From the NCBI RefSeq assembly GCF_003850045.1, contig NZ_RQJX01000001.1, positions 245,916-309,915 on the forward strand: 64,000 bases of DNA. Direction: 5' to 3'. A program made the position numbers and the translations under genes. The number at the start of each line of letters is the position of its first letter. Position 1 is the stretch's first letter. This DNA is from Aeromicrobium camelliae. GTDB lineage: Bacteria > Actinomycetota > Actinomycetes > Propionibacteriales > Nocardioidaceae. Positions 36,249-46,200 of this stretch are shown here, one piece after another. The notes beneath the pieces were generated by a model, which saw only the letters and a list, made by a program, of their open reading frames with translations, did no database searches and was not told the origin of the DNA.

Positions 36249-37263
36249 CGTGAGCATGCGGGCGACGGCCCGAGCCTCCGCCGAAACGTCGCGTGTGCTG
36301 GCGGCCTTTCGTCCGCGGCTGATCGGCATCTCCGTCCTCGCCGTACTGGCGGCCCTGGCGATCCTGTTCTACGGCAACCCGGCTCCCGTGGGCAGCCGCG
36401 GCTACTGGATCATCGCCGAGTCGCGGATGGTGTCGGTCGGCACGATCCTCATCGTGGCCTTCTGCCACGGTGTCGGCACCGTCGTGTTCCACGCGGTGAC
36501 GAACAATCGCATCCTGACTCCGTCGATCCTCGGCTTCGACGCGCTGTACCGGGTGATTCAGACCGCCCTCGTCTTCTTCTTCGGCGCCGGCGCGGTCGCG
36601 GCCACTGACGGCCTGTTCAAGGTCGTCGTGCAGAGCGTGCTCATGGTCGCGTTCGCGGCGTTGCTCTACGGCTGGCTGTTCTCCGGGACGCACACGAGCC
36701 TGCACGTCCTGTTGCTCGTCGGCGTGGTCATGGGCATGGGATTCGCGTCGTTGTCGACGTTCATGCAGCGGCTGCTGACGCCGAGCGACTTCGACATCCT
36801 CACCGCTCGGCTCTTCGGCAACATCAGCGTCTCCAACGTCACCTACCTGCCGTGGGGCGGTCTCGTCTGCGTCGTCGTGGGCGTGGTGCTCTGGCGGCGC
36901 CGTCACGTCCTCGACGTCGTGGCGCTGGGACGTGAGACCGCCATCAGCCTGGGCGTCGGCTACCGACGCGAGGTGCTCATCGCGCTCACCCTGGTCGCGG
37001 TGCTGATCTCCGTGTCGACGTCCCTCGTCGGGCCGATGACGTTCCTCGGGTTCGTCGTCGCCCTGCTGACGTACCAGATCGTGGGCTCCAGTGAGCACAG
37101 CCGCACGCTGCCGATGGCGGTCGCGGTCGGCGCTTCCACCCTGCTGATCGCGTACTTCATCCTGCGGCACGTGTTCTACGCCGCCGGACTCATCAACGTC
37201 ATCATCGAACTGGTCGGTGGCCTGGTGTTCCTGGTCTACCTCCTGCGGAAGGGTCTGCGATGA
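36241..37263 (+). CDS. Iron-siderophore ABC transporter permease 2 (FecCD/FatC-like)
   Basis: The 340-residue second permease has about nine helices, ILTPSILGFDALYRVIQ near the start of the core and VGPMTFLGFVVALLTYQ near the end, as in FatC/CeuC/YclO. It begins eight bases before the stop of permease 1 and overlaps the ATPase by four bases, so all subunits are translationally coupled. An iron-siderophore complex is the likely cargo. Confidence 0.92.
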   Translation: MADVSMRATARASAETSRVLAAFRPRLIGISVLAVLAALAILFYGNPAPVGSRGYWIIAESRMVSVGTILIVAFCHGVGTVVFHAVTNNRILTPSILGFDALYRVIQTALVFFFGAGAVAATDGLFKVVVQSVLMVAFAALLYGWLFSGTHTSLHVLLLVGVVMGMGFASLSTFMQRLLTPSDFDILTARLFGNISVSNVTYLPWGGLVCVVVGVVLWRRRHVLDVVALGRETAISLGVGYRREVLIALTLVAVLISVSTSLVGPMTFLGFVVALLTYQIVGSSEHSRTLPMAVAVGASTLLIAYFILRHVFYAAGLINVIIELVGGLVFLVYLLRKGLR

Positions 37264-38018
37264 TCACCGTCTCGAACCTCACGAAGCGCTACGGCAGCGT
37301 GCACGCGCTCGGACCGATCGACCTCGAGATCCCTCGCGGCGGCGTCACCGCGCTCATCGGCCCCAACGGGGCGGGCAAGTCGACGATGCTCACGATCATC
37401 GGCCGGCTGCTCTCGGGCGACTCCGGGCGCGTGGAGGTCGGCGACCTCGACGTCGTCACGTCCGACTCGCGCGAGCTGGCCAAGAAGCTCGCGATCCTGC
37501 GCCAGGAGAACCACTTCGTGGCGCGCCTCACCGTGCGACAGCTCGTGGGTCTCGGGCGCTTCCCCCACTCCCAGGGCCGGATGCACCCGCACGATGTCGA
37601 CGCCGTGGACATGGCGCTGGAGTTCCTCGACCTGGTGCACCTGCAGGATCGCTTCCTCGACGAGCTCTCGGGCGGCCAGCGTCAGCGCGCCTACGTCGCG
37701 ATGGTGCTCGCGCAGGAGACCGACTACGTCCTCCTGGACGAGCCGCTGAACAACCTCGACATGCGCCACGCCGTCGCGATGATGCGACAACTGCGCAGGG
37801 CGGCCGACGAGCTCGGCCGCACGATCGTCGTGGTCGTGCACGACGTCAACTTCGCCGCGGCCTACGCTGATCTGGTCGTCGCGATGGTCGACGGCCGGAT
37901 CGCGCACGTGGGGTCCCCGCACGAAGTCATCACGCCGCACGTGCTGACCGAGGTGTTCGGTACGCCGGTGGACGTCATCCAGCACCGTGAGCACCCGGTC
38001 GCGGTCTACTACCAGTGA
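37260..38018 (+). CDS. Iron-siderophore ABC transporter ATPase (FatE/YclP-like)
   Basis: The 252-residue ABC ATPase has Walker A IGPNGAGKST, the Q-loop LRQENHF, signature LSGGQRQR, Walker B VLLDEPLNNLD and H-loop VVVVHDVNFAA. The RQENHF variant is typical of the YclP/CeuD siderophore branch. It closes the importer (binding protein, two permeases, ATPase), and a small epimerase-like gene follows after 22 bases, probably in the same transcript. Confidence 0.94.
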   Translation: MITVSNLTKRYGSVHALGPIDLEIPRGGVTALIGPNGAGKSTMLTIIGRLLSGDSGRVEVGDLDVVTSDSRELAKKLAILRQENHFVARLTVRQLVGLGRFPHSQGRMHPHDVDAVDMALEFLDLVHLQDRFLDELSGGQRQRAYVAMVLAQETDYVLLDEPLNNLDMRHAVAMMRQLRRAADELGRTIVVVVHDVNFAAAYADLVVAMVDGRIAHVGSPHEVITPHVLTEVFGTPVDVIQHREHPVAVYYQ

Positions 38019-38040
38019 CCGACCTGACGAGAGGTACGAC

Positions 38041-38868
38041 ATGAGCGCAGTGATCGCCGGATGCGGGGACCTCGGAACTCGCATCGGGTTGCGTCTCGCC
38101 GAGCGCGGCCACCGCGTCCTCGGCCTGCGTCGTCACGCCGACGAGGTGCCGGCACCGATCGACGGCCGCTCGATCGACCTCGCCACCGAGTCGCCCGACT
38201 TTCCCGACGACACGAAGTACGTCGTCGTCGCGACGGCGGCCGGTGAACGGAGCGTCGAGGGGTACCGCCGTGCCTACGTCGACGCCCTCGGCAACGTGCT
38301 CGACGCCGTCGACCGGCTCGCTGAGCCGCCGCGAGTCGTCCTGGTGTCCTCGACCGGCGTCTACGGAATCAGCGACGGCAGCTGGGTCGACGAGCGCACC
38401 CCCACCGCCGCCGCGACAGGCACATCCGCCGTGCTCGTCGAAGCCGAGGACTTGCTGCGCCGCCGGGCTCCCGAAGCGGTCGTCCTGCGCCTCGGCGGGA
38501 TCTACGGCCCGGGGCGTGATCGGCTCCTGCGCCAGGTGGAGGCCGGCGGCCCGCTGGCCAACGCGGGGCGGTTCCTCAACCTCATCCACGTCGACGATGC
38601 CGCGGCCGCCGTCGTTCACTTACTCCTCGAAGCCGCGGCGCCCGCACCGGTCTATCTCGGAGTCGACGGAGTGTCGGCGACCCGCGCCGAGATCGCCGAG
38701 TTCATCGCCGCTGAACTGGGCATCGCTCCACCGGCGCATGATGTCGAAAGGGCCGCGGTGGGCGGTAAGCGCTGCCGGGGCGACCTGCTGCGTTCGACCG
38801 GCTTCTCGTTCGCGTACCCGAGCTACCGGGAAGGGTACGGCGCGCTCATCCGCGCACGTGGGCGTTGA
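38041..38868 (+). CDS. NAD(P)-dependent epimerase/dehydratase-like (YeeZ-type SDR)
   Basis: The 275-residue extended SDR has a nucleotide-binding VIAGCGDLGTRIG at its N-terminus (GxGxxG as GCGDLG), VLVSSTGVYG and VLRLGGIYGPGRDRL. These are typical of YeeZ-like NAD(P)-binding proteins whose substrates are unknown. GAGAGG 5 nt upstream supports ATG 38041. It follows the iron importer on the same strand, and a connection to siderophore handling is possible but unproven. Its last 23 bases overlap the convergent esterase gene. Confidence 0.85.
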   Translation: MSAVIAGCGDLGTRIGLRLAERGHRVLGLRRHADEVPAPIDGRSIDLATESPDFPDDTKYVVVATAAGERSVEGYRRAYVDALGNVLDAVDRLAEPPRVVLVSSTGVYGISDGSWVDERTPTAAATGTSAVLVEAEDLLRRRAPEAVVLRLGGIYGPGRDRLLRQVEAGGPLANAGRFLNLIHVDDAAAAVVHLLLEAAAPAPVYLGVDGVSATRAEIAEFIAAELGIAPPAHDVERAAVGGKRCRGDLLRSTGFSFAYPSYREGYGALIRARGR

Positions 38869-40063
38869 GCCATTGCAGCACGGCCGCGCGCGTGGTCCGC
38901 GTGCCCCATGTCGCGGTCCCGCCGAAGTCGCCGGCCCCGTGTTCGCTGGCCGGCAGCGCCACGTAGCGGGTCGGCACGCCGAGCTCGCGGACTCCGTGGG
39001 CGAAGCGTTCGACCGGTTGGGGGAGCACCAGGTGGTCACGAGTGCCCTGAATGACGAGCGTAGGCGGAGACGACGGGCGCGCGTGCGTGAGCGGATGGGT
39101 GAACGCGTACCGCTCGGGGTACTCCTCGGGTGATCCGCCGGTGTACCCGGCGCTCAATCGCCGCCCGAAGACGGTGCGTGTGTCGGTCAGATCGACGGCA
39201 GGGTAGCTGCCGAGCACGGCGCGGACGGTCGGCAGTTCGCCGGCGGCCCCGCAGGACGGTTCGAGCTCGCCCGCTTCAGTGAGGTAGCCGGCGTTGTAGG
39301 CGAGGTTGCCACCGGCCGACTGCCCGAAGATCGCCACTCGGTCATGATCGAGGCCGCGGTCGTCCGCGTGACGCGTCACCCACGTCAGCGCGCAGCCCAC
39401 ATCGCTCACCGCGAGGTCCCAGGTCGGTCGGCCCGGCGCCGCCAGGCGGTACTGCACGTCCAGCACGGCGTAGCCGTGATCGGCGAGATACCGGTGATAG
39501 GGCGAGGGACCCTTGTCGCCTCCGTCGAAACCGCCGCCGTGCACGTAGACCACGACGGGCCATGGATCGGCACTCTGTGCGTCCGGCAGGTAGAGGTCGG
39601 CCCGCAGCGTCTCGTCGCCGAACTGGGTGAGGGTCACCGTCTCGTCCGGAGCGCCGAGGTCAGAACGGAAGGGCAGCGTCGGCGCGAACGGGCGGACACC
39701 GGCTCCGTGGTCGGCGGCGACGACCGTCAAGGTGCCGGCTGTGGTGCCGGACGCGACGAGCGCGACGGCGGCGAGCAACGTCATGACCCGTCGAGCTGCC
39801 GAGGAGTGAGCACGCACCGCACGGACGGCCAGTACGAGCCCGAGGACCGCCAGCAGGACGAGCCAGATTCCCAGTTCGTCGCGTACGACGCCGAGCACGA
39901 TGATTGCGTACTGCAGCCACGGCACGTCCAGTGCCGGGCCCCACCATGACGGGGGAACCAGCGCCACCACCTGAGTCGCGAGGATCACGAGGGCGACGGT
40001 CCAGGCCGCGACGGCCGACAGCCGACGGGTGGGTCGCTGCGATGTCGTCTCGGTCGAGGGCAT
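38846..40063 (-). CDS. Membrane-anchored alpha/beta hydrolase (esterase/lipase)
   Basis: The 405-residue protein begins with about three to four transmembrane helices (residues 15-115), followed by an alpha/beta hydrolase with oxyanion motif VYVHGGGFDGG, nucleophile elbow FGQSAGGN, and late Asp (GTRDHL) and His (SEHGAG). This domain order, membrane helices plus a BD-FAE/HSL-like esterase facing outward, is common in actinobacteria. The lipid or ester substrate is unknown. A GGGAGG ribosome site precedes the ATG. Confidence 0.87.
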   Translation of the reverse strand: MPSTETTSQRPTRRLSAVAAWTVALVILATQVVALVPPSWWGPALDVPWLQYAIIVLGVVRDELGIWLVLLAVLGLVLAVRAVRAHSSAARRVMTLLAAVALVASGTTAGTLTVVAADHGAGVRPFAPTLPFRSDLGAPDETVTLTQFGDETLRADLYLPDAQSADPWPVVVYVHGGGFDGGDKGPSPYHRYLADHGYAVLDVQYRLAAPGRPTWDLAVSDVGCALTWVTRHADDRGLDHDRVAIFGQSAGGNLAYNAGYLTEAGELEPSCGAAGELPTVRAVLGSYPAVDLTDTRTVFGRRLSAGYTGGSPEEYPERYAFTHPLTHARPSSPPTLVIQGTRDHLVLPQPVERFAHGVRELGVPTRYVALPASEHGAGDFGGTATWGTRTTRAAVLQWLNAHVRG

Positions 40064-40149
40064 CGTCGTCCTCCCGCGTCGTCCTGCTGGCCACGCGGCA
40101 CGTTACCGGCGTCGGCCGTCTCCTGCTGGGGACGAGCCGACCGCGGGCG

Positions 40150-40764
40150 TCACGCCCAGAGGGTGTCGCCGAAGACGAAGAAGATCGTCGCCGCGATCGC
40201 GATGTACCACAGCGCGATGATCAGTCCGGACCAGTTGCGCAGGAATCGTCCGGGGACGTTGCGTGCGGTGACGAGGACGAAGATCGGGATCATCATCGAC
40301 CACACGACCATGCACCACGGGCAGAGCCGACCGATGGTGAAGATGCTCTGGTACTGCAGCCACGTCACGAAGGCGATGCCGAAGACGGTGCCGGCCTGCA
40401 GGCCGCCCCACACCCAGCCCGGCAACCGCAGTCCGCTGGCGAGCAGCACGCCCAGCGTTGCGACCACGGCGAAGCCGGCGATGCCGATGAGGGGGTTGGG
40501 GAAGCCGAACGCCTCCGCCTGCTCCGAGGCGATGACGCCGCTGCAGCTGACGAACGCGTTGAGATCGCAACCGAGGGCGAGCTGCTCACCCGCGGCCTCG
40601 GCCTCGAGGAGGTTGATCTTGTCGATCGTCAGGATGGCTGAGGCGAGCACGCCGATGCCGCCGGCGATCGCGAGGAACAGGCCCAGTCCGCGATGCTGCC
40701 CGTCCCGCGGGCGCGTGTCATCCTGGAAGTCGCCCGGCGCGGTGCCCTCGGCTGCTGTCGTCAT
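40150..40764 (-). CDS. Vitamin K epoxide reductase family protein (VKOR)
   Basis: Bacterial VKOR reoxidises a DsbA-like partner and passes electrons to quinone, so it drives disulfide formation in exported proteins. The 204-residue protein has five hydrophobic helices, the loop cysteines Cys66 and Cys74 (GCDLNAFVSC), and the active-site Cys148-Pro-Trp-Cys151. No thioredoxin-fold DsbA domain is fused and none is adjacent. TAGGAT lies 6 nt before the ATG. Confidence 0.93.
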   Translation of the reverse strand: MTTAAEGTAPGDFQDDTRPRDGQHRGLGLFLAIAGGIGVLASAILTIDKINLLEAEAAGEQLALGCDLNAFVSCSGVIASEQAEAFGFPNPLIGIAGFAVVATLGVLLASGLRLPGWVWGGLQAGTVFGIAFVTWLQYQSIFTIGRLCPWCMVVWSMMIPIFVLVTARNVPGRFLRNWSGLIIALWYIAIAATIFFVFGDTLWA

Positions 40765-40770
40765 GGGCTC

Positions 40771-40776
40771 ATCCTA
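40771..40776 (-). promoter_or_regulatory. -10-like element (TAGGAT) of the VKOR gene
   Basis: TAGGAT on the minus strand is 6 nt before the ATG at 40764. Confidence 0.4.
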
Positions 40777-40819
40777 AGTCGCCCGCGGTAGCCGCGAAGC
40801 CGCTTCATGGGCAGTTTCG

Positions 40820-40834
40820 GATACTGTGAGTATC
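40820..40834. promoter_or_regulatory. Inverted repeat GATAC-N5-GTATC before the EthA-like gene
   Basis: A perfect 5-bp inverted repeat in the divergent region, 80 bp before the monooxygenase start. Half-sites equal those of the repeat at 12410-12423 but with five, not four, spacer bases. Confidence 0.4.
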
Positions 40835-40842
40835 TGTTAATG

Positions 40843-40859
40843 TGACACTGCCGATGTCA
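40843..40859. promoter_or_regulatory. Inverted repeat TGACA-N7-TGTCA before the EthA-like gene
   Basis: The 17-bp dyad overlaps the probable promoter (TATACG at 40860) and has the shape of a TetR/EthR-type operator. Confidence 0.4.
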
Positions 40860-40899
40860 TATACGGTGACCAGCATCGGCGGATCGGAGATCGAGGCAC

Positions 40900-42408
40900 A
40901 TGAGCACAGATCACGTGGACGTCCTGATCGTCGGGGCGGGCCTGTCGGGCATCGGCGCTGCCTACCGCCTGCAGGAGATGAGTCCTGGCAAGACCTACGC
41001 GGTCCTCGAGCAGCGTGAGCAGATCGGCGGCACGTGGGACCTGTTCCGCTACCCGGGTGTCCGCTCCGACTCGGACATGTACACGCTCAGCTACCCGTTC
41101 CGTCCGTGGACCAACGAGAAGGCCATCGCGGACGGTGGCGACATCCGCCAGTACATCGTCGACACGGCACGTGAAGCGGGAATCGCCCCGCACATCCGCT
41201 ACGGCCGTCGCGTCGAGTCCGCGTCCTGGTCCAGTGAGGATGCGCTCTGGACCGTGACCTCGCGCTTGGATGACGGATCGACCGAGACGGTCACGGCGTC
41301 CTTCCTCTACCTGTGCAGCGGCTACTACAGCTACGACGAGGGCTACACTCCGCCGTTCCGCGGAATCGAGGACTACGAGGGACGGGTCGTGCATCCGCAG
41401 TTCTGGCCCGAGGACCTCGATTACGCCGGGAAGAACGTCGTGATCATCGGATCGGGCGCCACGGCGATCACGCTGCTGCCGTCGATGGCGCGCGACGCCG
41501 CCAAGGTGACGATGCTCCAGCGCTCGCCCACCTACATCCTGTCCCAGCCGGGTAAGGACCCGATCGCCAACGTCGCGCGTCGCCTCCTGCCCCAGCAGCT
41601 GGTCCACCGGGCCACCCGACTGCGCTATGCGGTCGTGACCGTGGGGTTCTACGTCTTCTGCCGCACCTTCCCCAAGCTCGCCCGCCGCATCCTCCTCGGC
41701 CTGGCTCAGCGTCAAGCGCCGGAGCTCGACAGCAAGCACCTGTCGCCGTACTACAAGCCGTGGGACCAGCGACTGTGCGTCGTGCCGGGTGGCGACTTGT
41801 GGCGGGTGGTGCGCGAAGGCAAGGCCGACATCGTGACCGACCACATCGAGGAGTTCACTCCGAAGGGCATCGCGTTGAAATCCGGCGAGCACCTCGATGC
41901 CGACATTGTGGTCACCGCCACGGGGCTTCAGCTGGTCGCGCTGGGGCAGATCGACGTCTCAGTCGACGGTCGCACCATCGACCCGCACGAGCTTTACACC
42001 TACAAGGGCCTCATGTTCAGCGGTGTGCCGAACCTCGCCTGGTGCGTCGGGTACACGAACGCGTCGTGGACGTTGCGCGCCGACCTCACCTGGAAGTACG
42101 TCGCCCGCTACCTCAACCACCTCGATGAGCACGGGTACGCGTACGGCATGCCCGATCCGGCCGGCGCCAGCGGCGACCCGGCGCCCATCCTCGACCTGGA
42201 GTCCAACTACATCAAGCGGGTGGAGGACAAGCTCCCGTTGCAGGGGTCGCGCCGGCCGTGGACGATCCGGCAGAACTGGTTCCTGGACGCCTGGGACGCC
42301 CGGCGCACCGACCTCGACGAGGAGATGATCTGGGTCCGGCGCTCCGAGCTCGGCGGCGAAGACCCCAGATTTGCGCGCAGTTCGTCGACCGCGACCCTGG
42401 GTGGTTGA
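40900..42408 (+). CDS. Flavin-containing Baeyer-Villiger monooxygenase (EthA-like)
   Basis: The 502-residue protein has an FAD-binding GAGLSGIG (residues 12-19), a second Rossmann motif IGSGATA for NADPH, and the Baeyer-Villiger fingerprint as YEGRVVHPQFWP (residues 159-170). This last resembles M. tuberculosis EthA, which oxidises ketones and activates ethionamide. No ethR-like TetR gene is adjacent, but two dyads precede the gene. The last codons lie inside a long palindrome, so the extreme C-terminus (RFARSSSTATLGG) may not be conserved. Confidence 0.92.
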   Translation: MSTDHVDVLIVGAGLSGIGAAYRLQEMSPGKTYAVLEQREQIGGTWDLFRYPGVRSDSDMYTLSYPFRPWTNEKAIADGGDIRQYIVDTAREAGIAPHIRYGRRVESASWSSEDALWTVTSRLDDGSTETVTASFLYLCSGYYSYDEGYTPPFRGIEDYEGRVVHPQFWPEDLDYAGKNVVIIGSGATAITLLPSMARDAAKVTMLQRSPTYILSQPGKDPIANVARRLLPQQLVHRATRLRYAVVTVGFYVFCRTFPKLARRILLGLAQRQAPELDSKHLSPYYKPWDQRLCVVPGGDLWRVVREGKADIVTDHIEEFTPKGIALKSGEHLDADIVVTATGLQLVALGQIDVSVDGRTIDPHELYTYKGLMFSGVPNLAWCVGYTNASWTLRADLTWKYVARYLNHLDEHGYAYGMPDPAGASGDPAPILDLESNYIKRVEDKLPLQGSRRPWTIRQNWFLDAWDARRTDLDEEMIWVRRSELGGEDPRFARSSSTATLGG

Positions 42409-42432
42409 CGTTGAGGGCGCACATCTGGGTTC
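42361..42432. repeat. Long imperfect palindrome at the EthA-like/nei junction
   Basis: The outer arms CCCAGATTTGCGCGC and GGGCGCACATCTGGG (42361-42378 with 42415-42432) pair at 15 of 18 positions. An inner GTCGACC/GGTTGAC stem lies within. It overlaps the 3' end of the monooxygenase gene and runs up to the end of nei. It has the same nested design and a shared CAG(C)TTCGTC core with the element at 3251-3313. Confidence 0.5.
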
Positions 42433-42436
42433 TCGG

Positions 42437-43231
42437 TCAGGTCTGGCACCGCGGGCACCAGAAGGTGACGCGCTCGCGGGTGGGATCGTCACCGAGGTGA
42501 CCTTGGTGGATGGCGGTGCCGCAACGGCGGCACGGTCGTCCGGCCCGCCCGTACACCCAGCGCGGCTCGTCGCCGCGTCTGCGCCCGCGTAGATCCACCC
42601 CGAACGAGCGATCGACCTGGCGAGCGTTCGCGGACAGCAGCCGCTGGCCGAGTTCGATGAGGCCGTGCACGTCGGGAACCTCGCCGACCGGGCGCGTGGG
42701 TGCGAGCCGACGCAGGAACAACAGCTCGTTGACGTACTCGTTGCCGAACCCGGCCACGTTGCGCTGGTCGAGCAGGGCGAGGAAGACCGGTCGGTCCGGG
42801 TCGCTGCTGACCCGGCTGTCGGCCTCCTCGGCATCGAAGTCGTCGCCGAGTAGATCCGGGCCGAGGTGGCCCACGACGTCCGTTTCACGGTCGCGGGGGA
42901 GTACCTCGAGGAGCCCGAGGGAGAAGCCCACAGCCTGCCAGTCGTTGTTCTCGAGCACCGCTCGAGCGCTGTGCGCCGGTCGGCGCCAGCGCGGGCGGGG
43001 GAGGCGGTAGAGGTGCCAGGAGCCTTCCATCTTGAGATGGGAGTGCACCGTGAAGGCCTCGGTGCGCATCAGCAGGTGCTTGCCGTAGCTGACAACCTCG
43101 TCGACGCGCTGACCCACGAGGTCGACCGTGGCGTACTGCGGAACCCGGAAGTCCGTCCGCGTGAGCGTCGTGTTCGCGAACGCCTCGTGAAGGTGGTGGG
43201 CCGTGCGCCAGACGGTGTCACCCTCAGGCAT
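42437..43231 (-). CDS. nei: Endonuclease VIII / Fpg-Nei family DNA glycosylase (Nei2-like)
   Basis: The 264-residue base-excision enzyme has the catalytic N-terminus MPEGDT (Pro1 after Met removal, Glu2), the H2TH region (NVAGFGNEYVNELLF) and a C-terminal zinc finger with CRRC and CPRC. It excises oxidised pyrimidines and cuts the strand by beta-elimination. The start overlaps the stop of the lhr helicase by eight bases; nei next to lhr is also the mycobacterial order, so repair coupling is likely. Confidence 0.95.
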   Translation of the reverse strand: MPEGDTVWRTAHHLHEAFANTTLTRTDFRVPQYATVDLVGQRVDEVVSYGKHLLMRTEAFTVHSHLKMEGSWHLYRLPRPRWRRPAHSARAVLENNDWQAVGFSLGLLEVLPRDRETDVVGHLGPDLLGDDFDAEEADSRVSSDPDRPVFLALLDQRNVAGFGNEYVNELLFLRRLAPTRPVGEVPDVHGLIELGQRLLSANARQVDRSFGVDLRGRRRGDEPRWVYGRAGRPCRRCGTAIHQGHLGDDPTRERVTFWCPRCQT

Positions 43232-46200
43232 CGAGCCGCAGACCCTTCAGGTGGGCCTCGAAGCCGGCCGCGGCCAGGGCCTTGCCGATCGGTGTGTCCG
43301 CCACAGGCTGGCCGTCGGCGGTGTGGATCGTGAGTCGCCCGAGCCGCAGGCCGCGGGCGGTGCGGACGAATCCCTCAGCCGCGAGGTCGAGGCGCGCCGG
43401 ATCGTCGCTGAACGTCAGCAGGGTCTTGCCGCCGCGCTCCAGGTACAGCACGAGGTGCCCGTCGTGCAGCACCACGAGGGCCCCGGCCTTGCGGCCCGGG
43501 CGGTGTCCGCCCGTCTCGCGCTCGGGCCACGGCAGCGCGGCGCCGTACGGGTTCGCCGGGTCGGTGGCCGCGAGGACGACGGGCGCGTCCCGAGACGGGG
43601 CGTCGTCGTCGCGGGCATGGGCGCGCAGGCGGTCGATCGCCCCTTTGGCGGCGAACTGCGCACCGCCGAGGCCGTCGACGAAGTACCCCCGCAATGCCGC
43701 GCCGGAGGTCTCCATCTCGCGCAGTACCCGGTACATCGCGGCGAATCCGCCGGGCGGGCTTTCGACGGCGACCGCCCCCTTGGTGACGACGCCGTGGCGG
43801 TGGAGCGCGAGTTCGGTGCGCAGCAGTTGCGCGGCGGTCGTGTCGGCGGGTGCGTCGAGGGCGAACCAGCGTCCGGAGGCCACCGGCGGAAGAACGGCGC
43901 GAGCCGGGCGCCGCGCACCGCGGTGGAGCCGGGCTCTGGGCGGAGTGCGGCGCGTGCGGTGAGCACCCCCGCCGCGGATGCGGGCGCGCACCGGCGCGAA
44001 CGTGTCGTTGGAGACCTGACCGGACCAGACGAGGTCCCAGAGGGCGTTGACGACCTCGTCGGTCTCGTTGCTGTGCTCCACCAGTTCGACCAGTTGACTG
44101 AACAGGAACGCCCCCGAGCCCTGCATGGCGTCCAGCAGCGCCGCGGCGGTGGACTCGGGAATCGGAGGTTCACCACGGTGCAGGCCGCCGAGGTCGCCGG
44201 GCGTGATGAGCACCCAGCCGTCGTTGCCGGCAAGCGTGCCTGCTCCCGTCCAGCTGACTTCGCCGGCGGCGAGCAGTTCATCGAGCATGGCGGGCTGGTA
44301 GTCAGCGACCCGCGAGGGGAGGATCAGCGACTCCCAGGCCGAGGCCGGCAACGGCACCCCGGCGAGTTGATCGACCGCCGTGAGCACGGCATCGAGTCCG
44401 CGCTGGCGGCTGCCGACCTGCTGCCAGGCGGGGAGGAACCGGGCGAAGGTCAGCGCGTCGACCGGCTCGACCTGCTGGCGCGCCGCAGCCAACGAACGGG
44501 CCCGGAGCCTGCGCAGGACGCCGGCGTCGATCCACTCGTCGCGCCCGATGGCGGACGGGTGGAATTCGCCGTGCACCACCCGCCGCTGGTCAGTGAGGCG
44601 TGCCAGCGTTGCGCCCACGACCGCGATGCCCAAGCCGTAGCGAGAGGCCACATCGTCAGTGGTGAAGGGGCCGTGGCACCGCGCGTAGCGCGCGACCAGG
44701 TCCGTCAGCGGATCGCCGGCGGCCTCGAGGTGGGCCGCGGCGATGCCCATCGGCAAGGCGGTGCCGAGGGCGTCGCGCAGCCGCGCCGCGTCCTCCACCG
44801 CTGCCCAGCGCAGGACGCCGCCGACCGGCACCTCGATGGCGCGGCGCTGATCGCGTAGACCCGACAGCCAGCCCGCGACCTCGGCGCGATGTTCCGGAGC
44901 GGTGCGCGCGACGACCTCGTCGGCATCGAGCGGTCCGATGAGGCGCAGCAGGTCCGCAACGTGTTCGAGCGAGCGGGCAGCGCGCTCCGGCGTGAGGCGC
45001 TGCAAATCGCGTTCGGTGGTCTCGACAACCTCCGGATCGAGCAGTTCACGAAGGTCGGTCCGGCCGAGCAGTTCAGCGAGCAGTTCCGGATCGAGGGTCA
45101 GCGCAGCGGCGCGCCGTTCGGCGAGGGGAAGGTCCCCGTCGTAGAGGAACGCGCCGACGTACCCGAAGAGTTGAGTCTGTGCGAACGGCGAAGCGACATC
45201 GGTGGTGACCTCCAGCAGACCGACCTCACGCCCAGCGATCCGGCGAGCGAGGTCCTGCAACGCCGGAAGGTCGTAGACGTCTTGCAAGACTTCGCGAGCG
45301 GTCTCCAGCAGGATCGGGAAGGTGGGGAACTGCCGGGCGACGTCGAGGAGTTGGGCTGACCGTTGCCGCTGCTGCCACAGCGGTGCCCGCGACCCTGGAT
45401 TGCGGCGGGGGAGCAGGAGCGCGCGGGCCGCGCATTCGCGGAATCGCGAGGAGAAGAGTGCGGAGCCGCCGACCTCCTGGGTGACGATCTCCTCGAGCTC
45501 GTCCGGATCGAAGACGAAGAGGTCCGCCCCGGGCGGGTCGGTATCGGTGTCGGGGATGCGGGCCACGATGCCGTCGTCCCCGGCGACGACGGAGCCGTCG
45601 ACGCCGTAGCGCTCGAGAATGCGCGCACCGACGGCGAGCGCCCACGGTGCGTGCACGGCACGTCCGTACGGCGACAGCAGCACGACCCGCCAGTCGCCCA
45701 GCTCGTCGCGGAAACGCTCGAGGATGAGCGTCTGGTCGGTGGGCAGATGACCGGTGGCTGCGCGTTGATCGGCCACGAGAGCGCTGAGGTTGGCGACCGC
45801 GTGGTCGTCGAGGCCGATGTCGGCGGGGGGGAGCCGCCTGCTCGAGCTCGCGCAGGAACTGCCCGATGGCGCGGCCGAGCTCGTACGGGCGGCCGACCGC
45901 GTCGCCGCGCCAGAACGGGAGCCTGGCCGGCAGACCGTACGCGGGGACGACGATGACGCGATCGTGGGTGATCTCCTGGATGCGCCAGCTCGTCGCACCG
46001 AGCGCGATGACGTCGTCGACGCGCGACTCGTAGACCATCTCCTCGTCCAGCTCACCGACCTTGCGGCCGCCGGACGCGTCCTCGCCGGCCAGGACCACCG
46101 AGAACATGCCGCGGTCGGGGATCGTGCCGCCGCTCGTGACGGCCAGGCGCTGAGACCCGGGCCGCCCCGTCAGGGTGCCGGCGTCGCGGTCCCACACGAG

